DNA from: Blasia pusilla
Taxonomy: Eukaryota; Marchantiophyta; Marchantiopsida; Blasiales
NCBI GenBank assembly: GCA_050084515.1
Contig: CM114273.1
Span: 43,028,001-43,092,000 of the forward strand
Direction of reading: 5' to 3'
DNA length: 64,000 nt
Shown here: positions 1-10,908 of the stretch, one piece after another
Layout of the letters: every line of letters begins with the position of its first letter
Position numbering within the stretch: the first letter of the stretch is position 1
Notes under the pieces: model-generated
The model's input: only the letters and a program-made list of their open reading frames with translations
Databases searched by the model: none
Told to the model about the DNA's origin: nothing
Program-made: the position numbers and the translations under genes

Positions 1-1
1 T

Positions 2-447
2 GATATTGATGCTATCCTTGAGAAATTCAATCCCAATTTCACAGGGCGTGACAGTCCAATTGAGTGTGCGCAATTGATTCATACAAGAATTCATTCTTTT
101 CTCTCCTTATTCATCTTCTTAGGACCCCGGATTCTAGGTAGAGTTCAAGAGTATCTCCTCCGTTATGAGCTATAAGGAAGAGGCAACTTGCATTGCCACA
201 TGATCATATGGATTCATATGGATGACATTGACAGGATTACATCAAAGATAAGTTCATGCATTCCCTCCCTTGATCCAATGAGAGACCATGGAGGGAATGA
301 ATCCAATATTATTGACCCAAGTAATACTCTGCTAGATCTCGTCCTGCACAAGCAATTGCACAAGTGGAAGGAGGGTATCTGCATTTTCAGGAAGCAAAAG
401 CAAAAACCCTATTGTCATCTTGGATTCCCAGAAGATAGAGGCGCGGT
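2..447 (+). pseudogene. Helitron Rep (HUH) domain fragment
   Basis: The frame starting at base 2 is open apart from one TAA at about 173-175 and runs off the left edge. It contains the residues GRGNLHCHMIIW, the form of the HUH (His-hydrophobe-His) motif that follows a Gln/Gly-Arg-Gly lead-in in Helitron Rep proteins. It ends with a segment reading YCHLGFPED, like the Cys-containing GFP motif downstream in Helitron_like_N domains. The TAA falls where the family usually has Gln (CAA to TAA). Rep proteins nick DNA for rolling-circle transposition; only part of the nuclease domain is here and no helicase is seen. The frame stops making sense at a GGTAAGAG splice-donor-like site near 447, where a repeated intron-like sequence begins. 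Family call fairly sure; functional state is decayed. Confidence 0.68.
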
Positions 448-760
448 AAGAGGAGAGGAAGAGAGGAAGAGAGGAGAGAAGAAACTACCTTCAACCCAAA
501 GAGATAAAAAAAATTTAAGAGACCTTGTAGTTTGAAGAGAATTTTCGTTGGGTTGAAGAGAGGAAAGTTTTTTAGTGAACATTTTTGTAATTTTTCTGCA
601 TGTACTTAGTCACTTCCATAGATTTTTTTTTCCTCTTCTCCATTTTGGCAACCCGTCTGAATCCGACACGTTGTAAGTTGCACAAAAAAAAAAAAAAAGG
701 AAAAAATCCTTGGAATCAATAATGTGGAACAAATCAATTTTCCATCCAATGTCCGAAACA
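447..760 (+). repeat. Intron-like repeat, copy I
   Basis: It begins with a splice-donor-like GGTAAGAGG, then a GA-rich tract, a TTGGGTTGAAGAGAGGAAA segment, one diverged palindrome near 648-672 and an A-rich tail. The same order occurs in reverse complement at about 15841-16127, again starting at a donor. The two flanking coding sequences (Helitron Rep here, gene Ya there) are unrelated, so the shared part is intron sequence. Confidence 0.5.
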
Positions 761-843
761 AATTTATCATTTTGAATAGAGTTTGAGCTCAAAGTGAACT
801 TTTTGACAATTTAAAATAAAATCTAAGACCTCATTTTGCATCC

Positions 844-3800
844 TCAAAGTGTTTTGTTTAAAATACTTCGTATTTCTTTGAAGGACAAAATTGGTTGGTG
901 GATTCCTACTCCTACCTCCGACTCTCTTAAAACTACAAGCAACACATAGTAGATGTGGTTATAAGGGAAATATCTTTTCCCGATTGTCTCCCTTTGGACA
1001 AAGTCATGACAGTAACATATGGGAAAGCAACAGATATGCACAACGTACACCCCTGTCACACTTGAATTCATAATGTTGTTCCTAACCCAATATATCCTTC
1101 CTATTCCATTGCCACTATGAACGTCTTTTGTGGCGATGATTTCCATGTTTGCCTCTCGAGTTGATACGATTCGCTTTGCTCTCTCCACCGTTGGTCTGCA
1201 CATTTTATTTCTCTTCACCCGATTTCTAGACTCAAACACAAATAGTGGATTGAGATCATCCACCTTCTGCGAGTACATGTTGACATTCATCTTGGGTTGA
1301 ATCCGAAATGCAAAAGTCTTTGTAATGCGAACATGCTCCGAACTCCCTCTGTCTACGAGTCTGAAATCGGCAGGTGTAAGATTGTCAAGTTCCTCCTGAG
1401 TGCAATTGGTACCTGTAGCAATGGGCCAAAATCGTGGGGGTATTTCTTGGAGCTCCAATGCCAGCCAGATATGACTTTCGGAAAGAGTATGATCCATTTG
1501 GGCAAAAGAAGTACTTCAATTGATCCCTGGTCTTGGTAAAATGATCGAAGGTTTTCAGCCCCCAAAAACTTGGGAGTGGTCGTCCTGTCCTTGTACAGTT
1601 CTTATTCAGAAAAGTTCTACATGCTCTACTAATGCCATCCGATCCTGCCATGCATGTGGGTCCACGTCCAGGGTTGCTTCCAGAAATATGCCACCACTTG
1701 AGGTTGCAATCAACCTCAACGACCGGAATCCCCTATTGTTGAACTACCCTCAAGACTGTATGGTGGGAAGTTCCAACAATAGAGGGATTTTGAAATAAAA
1801 TATTCATTGATTTTGTAGAAGGTAGGTCAGCTCAAATTTGGGAGTAGTCTGGTGCTCTGAATACATGGGAGGGGTAATTTCATCATCCAAATCAATCATC
1901 GGATTCTTTCCTCGATGTTGACGCTTGACTTACTTGAAGTCAATATATTTGTGAGGTCTCCAAGAGTCTCGTTCACACTGCTCTACAACCATATATATGG
2001 GACGTCTCAAAATACACCCACGAATTTCCCCACCAATGTGGACTTCTTTCTCGAGAGGAATTCCAACTACGCACCGATTGAAAGCTTCAACATACAATTT
2101 CTCATCCCTATATCTAACAACGGCTCTAACATAGAGCTCATAAATTGAAGGGCCCTTTCCCTTGGTTACGCCCTTTGTGAGGAAGATGTGGGAGGCTGCA
2201 GATTCTAGCATTGCTCTTGTCTGGTCTTGTTGGCATGCCTCAACGAGAGATATTTTTTGACATGTTTTTGATGACCTCGAAGAGGAATGGACACTCTCAA
2301 CTCCACTTGTGTCGGGGCAAAGGGCATTTTCGTGAATGTTAAGTCCCTGCATACAAAAACTTCTCAATTTATGGAGGGAACGTCCAAGTGTTGAATGCTT
2401 TCAACCCGTCGGAATCCGACGGGTTGCAAAATTAATTTATATTGCTTTAAGTAACTTGCAACCCGTCGGGATTCTCACAAGTTGCACAATGAACTTTTTT
2501 CAGAAAAAAATTGCAACCCGTCGGATTTCGACGGGTTGCAAGATGAAATTTTTTCGCAAAAAAATAACTTGCAAACTGTTGGATTCCGACGGGTTGCAAG
2601 ACGAACTTATTTAGGAAATAACTTGCAAACTGTCGGATTCCGACGGGTTGCATGATGAACTTTCTTAGAAAAAAAGTAACTTGCAACTCGTGAGAATCCG
2701 ACGGGTTGCATGATAAACTTTGTTAGAAAAAAGTAACTTGCAACTCATCGGATTCCGACGGGTTGCATGCTGAACTTTTTTTGCAAAACGATAACTTGCA
2801 ACCCCTTGGATTCCGACGGGTGGCAAGGCAAACTTTTTTAGAAAAAAAGTAACTTGCAACCTGTCGGATTTGCACAGGTTGCATGATAACCCTTTTTCAG
2901 AAAAACATTGCAATCCATCGGATTCCGACAGGTTGCAATGATGAACTATTCTTAGAAAAAAATTGCAACCCATCGTATTCCGATGGGTTGCAAGATGAAC
3001 TTTTTTCACAAAAGAGACACAACCTGTCGGTTCTGATAGGTTGCTTTACCTACCTAATTTGCAACCAGTACGATTGTGACGGGTTACAACCTAACACTTG
3101 GACCACATACTTGGAAAAAATGGAGAAAACTCACTTGCCTTATAAAGTTTCCCCATTGCCTCATACGGACGGTCCATCAACTAAGCCACGAACACAACTC
3201 TTTGTATTTCCCCTCAATCACATGCTTTCTCCACCACACATGAAGCTCTTCTTGGCACTCCATGGCTTGTTTCAAGGTTTTGCTATCCTTGCAACGTTGA
3301 AGTAGAGCTACATGCTCTGTTCTCTTAGTCTCCTTGATGCAAGATTTTGTGTAGCGAGTCATAGACTATTGCCAATGGAAAGCATCCAATCTTTCCCTTT
3401 CTGGTTGAACTGCCCTCCTTCCCCCCCCCTCCCCCCCCTAGAACACTTCCTTGATTCCAATCCATCTCGGTTAGGCATTTTCTGCCATGAAACCATATAT
3501 TTCAGGAGGAGGTATCTTTTTTTTCTACACCACCTCAAGTAAGAGTAACCAACACATCTTCAAGTTGCCAACATCTTCCGCTTTCACCTCACTAACAAAA
3601 ATGGTTTTGAGACCCTTCTCCATATGGTCATAAACGTGTGCATCCATGGTCAACCATCCATTTAACACCCTATAGACAATATCAAAGCTAACATAGCTCC
3701 CAGATAGATCTTCTCCCTCCCTCATTCTGTCAATAAGATCCAAGCCGCTAGACGGGCCTGTAGCAGACATTTTGAAGACATAAGCTCTAGATCCCTCGCC

Positions 3801-4145
3801 TCCTTGGCCCATGAACTGCCATCTCTATATGAATGGACTTGATCCTGCCAATAGCAACCATCTCCATGGTCTTTCCATCAGGTATTCATATTTGACGTAG
3901 TAAGTTCCTCAAGCTTTCAGGATCAGTCAAGAATGCAAGGTTTTCCCACAATTGCTTCTCCTTAGTTGCCGTGATCTTCCCTTGGCTAGGGATACCTAGC
4001 AGTTGTTCACAAATTTGTGATGCAGTTGTCAATTTGATCACTAATGGATTTGATCTTGGAGAATTGTTGTACACCTTCGCCACTTTCTTTGCCACATCCT
4101 CCTTGATGTGTCTCTAAATTGCACTTGTGATAGGATGAGTGTGAG
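844..4145 (-). pseudogene. Gene Y copy 1 (Y1), unknown mobile-element protein
   Basis: I do not recognise a named family. Similarity to gene Y2 on the other strand shows the exons. The upstream exon runs from about 4145, after a T-rich acceptor, down to about 3120. A palindrome-filled intron follows, then a TGCAG acceptor so that the next exon starts at 2346 and runs to about 844. Recognisable blocks are KLTTASQICEQLLGIPSQ near 4030, MGQGGEGSRAYVFKMSATG near 3810, FLTKGVTKGKGPSIYELY near 2170 and NRVKRNKMCRPTVERAKR near 1200. The N-terminal block present in Y2 is missing. Many frameshifts and stops break the frame. It lies downstream of PM1 on the same strand. Probably a decayed copy of a transposition-related gene, but the function is unknown. 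Confidence 0.55.
2403..3090. repeat. Palindrome array P1, inside Y1 intron
   Basis: About a dozen units spaced roughly 57 bp apart. Each has a near-palindrome of about 25 bp with arms like CAACCCGTCGGA and TCCGACGGGTTG, separated by AT-rich spacers resembling one another (GATGAACTTTTTT, AAAGTAACTTG). The unit at 2966-2990 has CAACCCATCG paired with CGATGGGTTG, a compensated change in both arms. The array fills the intron between the third and fourth coding blocks of Y1. Confidence 0.9.
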
Positions 4146-4234
4146 ACCCAGCATGAATTGCTAGCCTTGTGTACTCGGACATAGAACTATAATGAAAAAA
4201 ATATAAGCCAGGCACGATGGAACACAGAAAGGGA

Positions 4235-4450
4235 AGGCTTGACGGGGGCTGGTAGGAGAGAGTAAGAGAGGAGAGGAAGAGAGGAAGAGAGGAAGAGAGG
4301 AGAGTCTCTGTTAAAAAAAAAGGGCCAAATCCGCCTCCTCTCTTTAGAACTTTTTGACATATTTGAAATTTTTGTTTGCTTTCAAATTCATGAAATCTTT
4401 AGAAGAGAGTAGGTAGTGGTCCACATTTGGGCCTAAAGAAACCTCCTTTT
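4235..4450 (+). repeat. GA-rich dispersed repeat
   Basis: A GTAAGAGAGGAGAGG-type purine run, then GAGTCTCT, an A run, GGCCAAATCC and an AT-rich tail ending near GTGGTCCACATTTGGGC. A related copy lies at about 23075-23260 in the same order. The region between Y1 and PM1 (4146-4758) otherwise holds no gene I can support. Confidence 0.5.
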
Positions 4451-4758
4451 TCCAAGAGGCGAAAAAAAAGTAGACATCATAAGACCACTACAAATATTTT
4501 TCCATCACTCTCCATATGAGCCTAAGTTTCTTGACATTGCCTGTCTCAGTCTACAATAAGCAGTGCCCATGGGTATTTTTGTTGGAGGACCACCCGGATG
4601 CGCATCGGTACGATGCCAACCTCTCTTTTTGCAAGGATTGTTGCATGCATCATGGCCTCAACATCTTAGACAAGAAAAGAAGCCTACAACTCGTTTGACA
4701 AATGTAGGGGAACGAGCCAAAAGTTAAGAAGCCCGCCACAATGCGTCAAAAGTTGGTC

Positions 4759-5700
4759 TCATAGGGAAAGAGTCCGATCACTCAAGCAGCCAACCTGTCG
4801 GAATCCGATAGCTTGCTTGGAAATGGTTAAAAAGTTGCAGTGGGTAAAAAGCTTATAGTTGCAACTCGTCGGAATCATACGGGTTGCAAAATTGTTATTC
4901 TGAGTAGCTAAAAGAACACAATCCACAAGTCCAAAATTGTTTTCCAGCAAAATTTTACAAACACCATTATGAGTTGAAAAAATCTCGTCCTTTATTACCT
5001 CCGAAGGAACCTCGGAAATGTTCATTTGACCTAGTTTATGATTTCTTCAGCCTCGTCATCTACAAATTTACTCCTAACTCTCCTAGGTTCCTGTACAAAA
5101 GGAATGTCCTGGGATACAAGTGGCTCCTCTGGCCGATTGTAGACGGGGATCAAAAATGTTGGCGAATTCGAGAGCCTTGGCCCCCCCTAGGTACACCATA
5201 ACGGTCCCATGTAACCTTCCTCGGCAGTATATCTTGTACGCTTTGCAATGTGACACCCATCCAATATCAATATGTGCTCCGTCCTTGGTAATACCATGAT
5301 GGCAATCCCACAGGTAGTAGGAATCCAACACGTCTGAGAGAAGAAAAGACGCATACGCCTTCTTTTACGAGTTGAGGGGAAGGTGCCAAAGTGAAGAAGC
5401 CCGCCAGACTGCCTCTTAAGTTGGACCAACAGGGAAAGAGTCCTATCAGGCAATCTGTCGGAATCCGACACGTTGCGTGGAAGTGGTTAAAAAGGTGCAG
5501 TGGTCAAAAAGTGAAAAGTTGCAAGCCGTGGAAATCCGACGGGTTGCAAAATAGAAGTCCGCGGAGTACATAGACGATCACATTCAAAAAGACATAAAAT
5601 ATATTCAGCAAACTTTTAGAATCACCACCATTGTTCGAAAAAATCTTCTCCTTTATTACATCCAAAAGAAGCTCGGAACTATACATTTGATCTATTCTAT
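4759..5700 (-). pseudogene. PM1 3' coding part and duplicated last exon
   Basis: This is the 3' end of the PM1 gene, recognised by similarity to PM3 (24715-25225). Blocks such as EHILILDGCHIAKRTRYTAEE (about 5290-5230) and VYLGGAKALEF (about 5190) are shared. A terminal block starting MYSSELLLDVIKEKIFS near 5686 is repeated near 5025 as MNISEVPSEVIKDEIFS, so the last exon appears to be duplicated within this copy. Each duplicate is followed by palindromes (about 5450-5545 and 4793-4885). No known domain is visible in this extension. Frames are broken. Confidence 0.5.
4790..5550. repeat. Palindromes P2 in PM1 3' region
   Basis: Four scattered units at about 4793-4818, 4860-4886, 5453-5478 and 5520-5545, with the usual arms (for example CAAGCCGTGGAAATCCGACGG at 5522). 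They come in two pairs, one downstream of each duplicated terminal block of PM1, with about 65-70 bp between the members of a pair. Confidence 0.8.
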
Positions 5701-5866
5701 GAAATCTTTTGCCTCATCATAAAATAACTCCCTAGTCCAAACGCTGCAGTCAAACTGGGTCCTTGAGTTCTTTGAACTCACTCGTCATCCTCCGAGAGCT
5801 CTTGCAAAATTACTTTCGGCCTTGCCCTCCCGATTTTCGGAATTTTTGGAAGTGACGATGGTGTCA

Positions 5867-6292
5867 CTACCAATGGTGGGTGAGTTGTACCGGAGCTCTC
5901 GGCTTCGGTGGAGAGTTGTACGCCCCATTAAGCGTGTCGTAATCTGCCTTTGCCTCCTTGCAAAGGTCAAACAGTTCCTGCCTTCCCTCGAGGCAGAGAA
6001 TGTTCGTGCCACTTTGCCAGGCGCCTTTGATACTCACCCCTGAAAGTCCCACTAAGTCGAACACCAAGTCACCCCGCCTTGAGCAGAGCTCGATGAGCGT
6101 TTGCATCAGGGCTGGCAACTTTTCCCTTCCTCCAAGAAGTGGGGTACCGTCTTGCATGTAAATTCCCGGGGGGGAATTTTATAAACTATCTAAGTTGTAC
6201 CCATCTGAGCATGGATCCACAGGATCCCGGATCTTGAACACCTGGAAGTTGTGCTCGGGCCGAACGAAGCAGTAAACATAGGAGTGGTCCAT
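5867..6292 (-). pseudogene. PM1 exon 4: SAM-binding half of a beta-class DNA methyltransferase-like domain
   Basis: The exon starts at 6292 after a clean TTTACAG acceptor and reads MDHSYVYCFVRPEHNFQVF. Next comes a block GGREKLPALMQTLIELCSRR, then GDLVFDLVGLSG and about 14 residues later ILCLEGR. In beta-class N6-adenine/N4-cytosine methyltransferases the C-terminal part has motif X (K-P-hydrophobic, LI.....GD.VLD), motif I (DPFxGSGTT) and motif II ending in an acidic residue (GIE). The spacing matches, but motif I is degenerate (DLVGLSG). One in-frame TAA near 6180 stands where PM3 has Tyr (TAC). The upstream exon carries the DPPY-like motif, so the motif order is IV then X-I-II, as in the beta class. 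Catalytic ability is doubtful. Confidence 0.6.
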
Positions 6293-6399
6293 CTGTAAAG
6301 ACGCAGGTTGGAAATAATGTCAGCAACTTGGCATAATGTGCAACACGTCACCAAAGAACTCCGCTTGACCCTAGAGAACTTTTTTTAAATACTAATATT

Positions 6400-6720
6400 G
6401 GAGTAACCTGTCGGAGTCCGACGGGTTGTTTTTGTCCATGACCAACCCGTGGGAAGGCGATGGGTTTCTGGCTTAGAGCAGCCCATGCTTGGTTGAAAGC
6501 AACCCGTTGCTTTCCAACGGGTTGTAGCTTTCCGAAAACGCAGGGAAAAACCATAAGCCACTGCAACCCGTCGGGTTCGGACGGGTTGCAGGTGGTAATG
6601 CATTTTCCCTGTGTTTCTGGGAAAGATGCAACCCGTCGGAAAGCGACGGGTTGCTCTCAACCAAGCATGGGCTGCTCTGAGCCAGCAACCTATCGCCTTC
6701 CGATGGGCTGCTCACGGACA
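6400..6720. repeat. Palindrome array P3, PM1 intron 3
   Basis: Five or six units spaced about 60 bp apart between the donor at 6778 and the acceptor at 6293. The unit at 6500-6524 has arms CAACCCGTTG and CAACGGGTTG, altered symmetrically relative to the common CAACCCGTCG/CGACGGGTTG. The unit near 6630-6654 keeps perfect 10-bp arms with a different centre. PM3 has an array (P10) in the equivalent intron. Confidence 0.88.
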
Positions 6721-6778
6721 AAAAAAACGTCGGAGATATACAATCTGGAGACAGGAATAGAGCCTTACCCGAATCTGA

Positions 6779-8774
6779 CTCGTCGCGGATCGGAGTGGAT
6801 ACTTGTTCTTGATGATCCACGATTGCGCCGTCCTCCACTTCAGCAACCTCTTGACGCAGTGGAGGTTGAAAAGCTCGTCCTCGCTCCCTCCAGTCAAAAC
6901 TAAGAAGCAGCCCTTGTCACTCAGATAAGCGTCTGCAAAGGAAAACAGGAGCGCGATCTGGTCATAAGAAAGGGGAACATTCCAGTCTGGTACCCCGTCC
7001 AACGGATTCTCGTCCCACAATCACAACCCCGAGGGCAAATTAGCGATCAATAGATCCACCGCCACCTCTTCGACCACTCCATTCACCGTCCAGGGAGCGT
7101 GCCCGTTTCGTTGAAGCTTCCGTCCCAACGTTGTCAATTTATCAATGGCAGGTGTCAACGCTTGAGAACTGAAACTTTTCAGCTCATCCAGTAAATTCAT
7201 GAACTGAAGGAGGACGCTTGTCCGGGTCGTTGTTTCTCTATGTCTTCCCAAGGATGATGGACTGCAATCTCCTTGGGACAACCATGGCGCCTCTTGCTTC
7301 CGCTTCTCCCGAGTCTGCGGTCGGCTTGTCGGGGTCTCTATGACCTCAGACTCTGGTGGGTTTTTTTTTAGGAGGACCTGGTTCGACCCTCTCTCCCCGC
7401 TCGCTCGGACGATTCCGATTCTAGCCTTGAATCTTCATCCTCTCTTTGAGAGGACTCGGCCTCGGAATTCTTCCCTCCCCTCTTCTTGCCTTTGAAATTT
7501 GTCTTTGGCTGTGTAGACCTTGGAAGCCAACTCCGCTGTCTCGAGGGCTTGCTCTTCCGCATCTCCTTCGAAGAAGTCTTCAGGCTGCACAAAATTGGGG
7601 ATGTCGTCCCGTCGTGCGGCCACTGCATCATGAAGCACGCGTAAATCTTTCTCGGTAATGTCCTCAGGGTCGTTGAAGTCTAGCCAAATCGGGCAATTCT
7701 CCACCTCCCAATTGGACATGTGCTGAGCCATCTCCGTGTCGTACATGGAGAATATCTCTCCATCAGGCGGAGAAGCCCACAATTTGCAAGCTGCCGGTAT
7801 TTTTCCGCAGGTACCTGCATTCTTACAATGGACGAGGTACCTGAAGACCATCCGTTGGGCAGCTCTTAGTCGAACTGAATCAGTCGCCTGCTCCTGAAGA
7901 TCTTGCTTCTTCTTTGCGAGATCCCTTTTGTTCCCCTCGATTTCTTCGTCAAGGTTTGCCTGAGGGAGGATGCAATCCTTGAACATCGTCTTGAAACCTG
8001 GGTTTTTGATGGGCTTGTCCCAGATGTCATCGAGCCAAACCCCAAAATCTACAGCACTTTCTAGGTTTGCTTCATCCAGAATGGGCTCTATTCTTTTGAG
8101 CTCCGCTTGGAGACCGTCCAGCATGGACTTCCTGATAACCTGCAACGCGTCCCGAAACGACCATTCGCGGAGCCAATGGGAGATCACTGGATCAGACACA
8201 CCCGAAGGATGGTGTGCCACCCTCTTCTGGGCCTCTGTGCCCTCGAGACTGATTTTCATCAGTCGGATTCTCCTAAACTCGCTTATTCCAGACAACGCAA
8301 ACCGATCCACGCGATCGAGGGACACTTTCTCACCAATCCAACCTTGCGGATCTTCATCCCTTTTCCACTGGCACTTGATAATCGCCTTCAGCTCCTTGTA
8401 AAACTCCGGACCAAGTTCGGGGTTGAGAATGCTGATGTAGCATTGCATCTTGCTTGCCGTGTACTTCGTGGCTGTAGATACTACAGCTTGGATGAATTTT
8501 GCGCTCAGACCTAGATACTTTCTCCCTCCGCTCCAGCTCCAATGCATCGCTCTTCTTCACGGCCTGTATCTTCGACCAACAAAGGATTGTGACGGCTGCA
8601 TCTTGGGAAATAAACTTATTTGCCCAAGTCTTCTTTTCGATCTGTGCACCCTTTGCAAGCATCTGATTTACCAGGGCGTCGCCCAAGAACCCCTTGTACT
8701 CTGCAGGGTGCGTCGTAAGCACAAATTCTAACCCAATTGTAATCCTAGATCCAGTGGTGGATGACATTCCCCTC
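6779..8774 (-). pseudogene. PM1 exon 3: central helical region and methyltransferase motif IV
   Basis: It begins just upstream of the block MSSTTGSRITIGLEFVLTT at about 8767. A one-base frameshift at about 8520 leads into a long open frame (8547-7435) with charged, helical sequence and a KNAGTCGKIPAACKLW Cys pair. After another shift comes a Ser/Arg/Glu-rich linker. Then follows VEEVAVDLLIANLPSG, with a stop right behind it, and VPLSYDQIALLFSFADAYLS leading to GCFLVLTGG. The D-L-L-I-x-N/D-L-P-x-G block sits where beta-class methyltransferases have D-(I/V)-(I/V)-x-(D/N/S)-P-P-(Y/F). PM3 has VDLLIVDLPFG. The exon ends at 6779 before a GTAAGG donor. The Pro-Pro of the catalytic motif is Leu-Pro, so activity is unlikely in this form. 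Confidence 0.6.
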
Positions 8775-8829
8775 CATTACAATCCTGCACATCCAAACTC
8801 AATATAAGAAATTTTGTAAGTTATATGGG

Positions 8830-9690
8830 TTCCTGCAACCCGTCGGAGTCCGACGAGTCGTCACAGCTCAAGGTCGGATTCTAGTAACGAGCTAAATTAT
8901 GCAACCCGTCGGGTTCCGACGGGTTGCATTCAAATTTGTGAATGTCTGGTTTCAACCCGTCGGACTCCGACGGATTGCATTCAGATTTGTGAATGCTTGG
9001 TTTCAACCCGTCAGACTCCCATGGGTTGTCAGATAGTCCGTATCAAAAGTGAACATAGCAACCCGTCGGAGTCTGACAGGTTGCGCAATTGCAATAAAAG
9101 CTGCAATTTGACGCGAAAAAGGTAGCTTCCAACTTCCGAATGCAACCTGTCGGACTCCGACGAGTTGCTTTCGGCCAAAAACATTAAAAAAACCTCCAAA
9201 AATAGCTTCGATTCAAGCAACCCGTCGGACTCCAACGAGTTGCTTTGGGCCAATAACATACCAAACCTGTGGTCAGTCGAACAACTCGTCGGAGTGTGAC
9301 GAGTTGCTTTCTTCAAAAAACATCCAAAAAAGGCGGAAGTCGAGCAACTCGTCGGACTCGACGAGTTGCTTTCTTCAATATACATCCAAAGAATGCGGCC
9401 TGTCAACAAACTCGTCGGAGTCCGACGAGTTACTTTGGGCCAAAAACATACTAAACCTATGGTCAGTCGAACAACTCGTCGAACTCCGACGAGTTGCTTT
9501 GGGCCAAAAACATCCTAACCCATTCATCATTCGAGCAACTCGTCGGAGTCCGACGAGTTGCTTTTGGCCAAAAACATCCTAACCCATTCATCAATCGAGC
9601 AACTCGTCGGAGTCCGACGAGTTGCGTTTGGCCAAAAACATCCCAAAAATAGTGGCGACTCAAACAACTTGTCGGAGTCCGACGGTTTGC
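8830..9690. repeat. Palindrome array P4, PM1 intron 2
   Basis: About fourteen units. From about 9160 the array is a tandem repeat with a period close to 64 bp: a 25-bp palindrome plus a spacer of the type GGGCCAAAAACATCCTAACC. Here the arms are CAACTCGTCGGA and TCCGACGAGTTG (9536-9560, 9600-9624), so the C-to-T change in the left arm is matched by G-to-A in the right arm. The unit at 8902-8926 near the other end has the common CAACCCG/CGGGTTG arms. The whole array lies between the intron donor at 9707 and exon 3. Confidence 0.93.
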
Positions 9691-9707
9691 AGCAAGAAGA
9701 AACTTAC

Positions 9708-10180
9708 GTGTTCATGGCATGCATGGCCATCTCCACCGTCGCCATGTGATGAGGGTATGGATGAAGGACCACTGCCTTCACGCAAAGATGTGCCTCCAAG
9801 GAGTTTGGGCATTCCTCTGCAAACTTTGTCCACGCCATGAACCTGTGATTTCCATCCCAGATGAAGAAATGCAGATTCCTCATCCAGCTGGATTCCATCC
9901 GCTCTACTTGCCTTCTGAAATCTTGGTCTGTCATCCTCTAGAATGTGTCAAGCTTTTTCAAGTCCTCCTCCGTAACCAGCACTTGGGTTCGATGCTCATC
10001 GTAAGGCTGAACATAGAACAGAGGGAATCTGTTGATGTAGGATGCTGTCGTAGCCGATTGTTTGAGCTTCGCGATATCCTCGTCGGACTGAATTTTGCGG
10101 ACGTACTCCATTGTCCGCAATCGGCAGAGTGGAATTCTCGAGGCGTTGTGGCCCTCCATCAGTGCCATCTGCTTTAGCAC
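9708..10180 (-). pseudogene. PM1 exon 2: ParB/sulfiredoxin-like domain
   Basis: Exon 2 begins at 10180 after a TTCTGACAG acceptor and ends at 9708 before GTAAGT. The protein reads SRIPLCRLRTMEYVRKIQ, then DEDIAKLKQS, FPLFYVQPYDE and, about 50 residues on, FFIWDGNHRFMAW. This is the ParB-N layout: I-x-(V/L)xxL near the start, a helix with an I..L..S core, P-(I/L)-x-V, then hydrophobic-D-G-(N/H)-H-R. In bacteria and phages ParB-like domains bind or cut DNA and hydrolyse CTP or ATP; they are often fused to or next to N6/N4 methyltransferases. One in-frame TAG at about 9935-9937 interrupts the copy. PM2 carries the same domain. The domain call is good; its activity here is not known. Confidence 0.7.
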
Positions 10181-10278
10181 CTGTCAGAACCGGGACAAGA
10201 TCAGTAAGCTACGCTGAATTGCCAATGAATTGCAAGATGGGCCTTCACATAATTCAAAAAACCCAGATCCTCTCTTAC

Positions 10279-10908
10279 CCGCACAAAGATTGGGTTGGTT
10301 TCTTGACCAGCCAACTTGTCTGAGACAGCAGCTGGCAAGTCCACTGGGAACTCGTCGATCTGATAGAGGTCAATTTCTTCCGCCGGGCTTGGAGACGAGG
10401 ATGACCGCTATCCTGCTTCTTCGGCAATGTCCACCATCTCCACACTGGCGGTCCTCATAAACTCATCGTCCATGATTTGAACTTCGGTCGTTTCTGCTAT
10501 ATTGATTGTGTCCCCGGACTTCATCGGGGACATTTCCCGCATCTCAACACTTTCGGTTGGATGGGCAGGGCTGTCGTCAATGGCTATTGCTTTTTCCCTC
10601 CTCGCTTTAGCCAATTCTGCTCTCCTCACCGATGGGTCCAGACGCTTCTTTTCTCGCTTTTCGTCGGCGATCCTTTTCTTCAAGGCCTGCGACATCTCAG
10701 CCTCTACGTTCTGTTTATCGAGCGCCTCTTGTACACGTTTCGCAAGAAGCACCTGGTTGTGCATCTCCGCTTCCCTTTCCCGCTCCTAGATTTCCTGCTG
10801 CCTTTTCTCATTTGCCGAACGAGGCCATGGAGATGGTGACGCAGGAGTCCTAATGGACTTCAGGGTGAAGCTCCCAGACTTGTTTGCTTGAGCTTTTATC
10901 CTAGTCAT
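10279..10908 (-). pseudogene. PM1 exon 1: charged coiled-coil N-terminus
   Basis: The start is placed at the ATG at 10908-10906 in GGGAAAAATGA, which opens MTRIKAQANKSGSFTLKS. A lysine- and glutamate-rich helical stretch follows (KRIADEKREKKRLDPSVRRA), then an acidic, threonine-rich linker, ending before the GTAAGAG donor at 10278. One in-frame TAG lies near 10786. PM2 shares the layout but has AAG in place of the ATG. The N-terminal basic/coiled-coil part may be for oligomerisation or nuclear import; this is inference. Confidence 0.6.

Noticed and set aside
8450-8731. Plus-strand open frames over the PM1 region (also 7446-7658, 7970-8514, 9719-10177, 10477-10853)
   Set aside because: They lie antisense to PM1 exons, lack domains and are not conserved in PM3 or PM2; they are shadows.
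9160-9690. CRISPR-like array: 25-bp repeats at regular 64-bp spacing
   Set aside because: The spacers are near-identical to one another, the repeats lie in a plant-gene intron and no cas-like genes are present. It is a tandem palindromic minisatellite.
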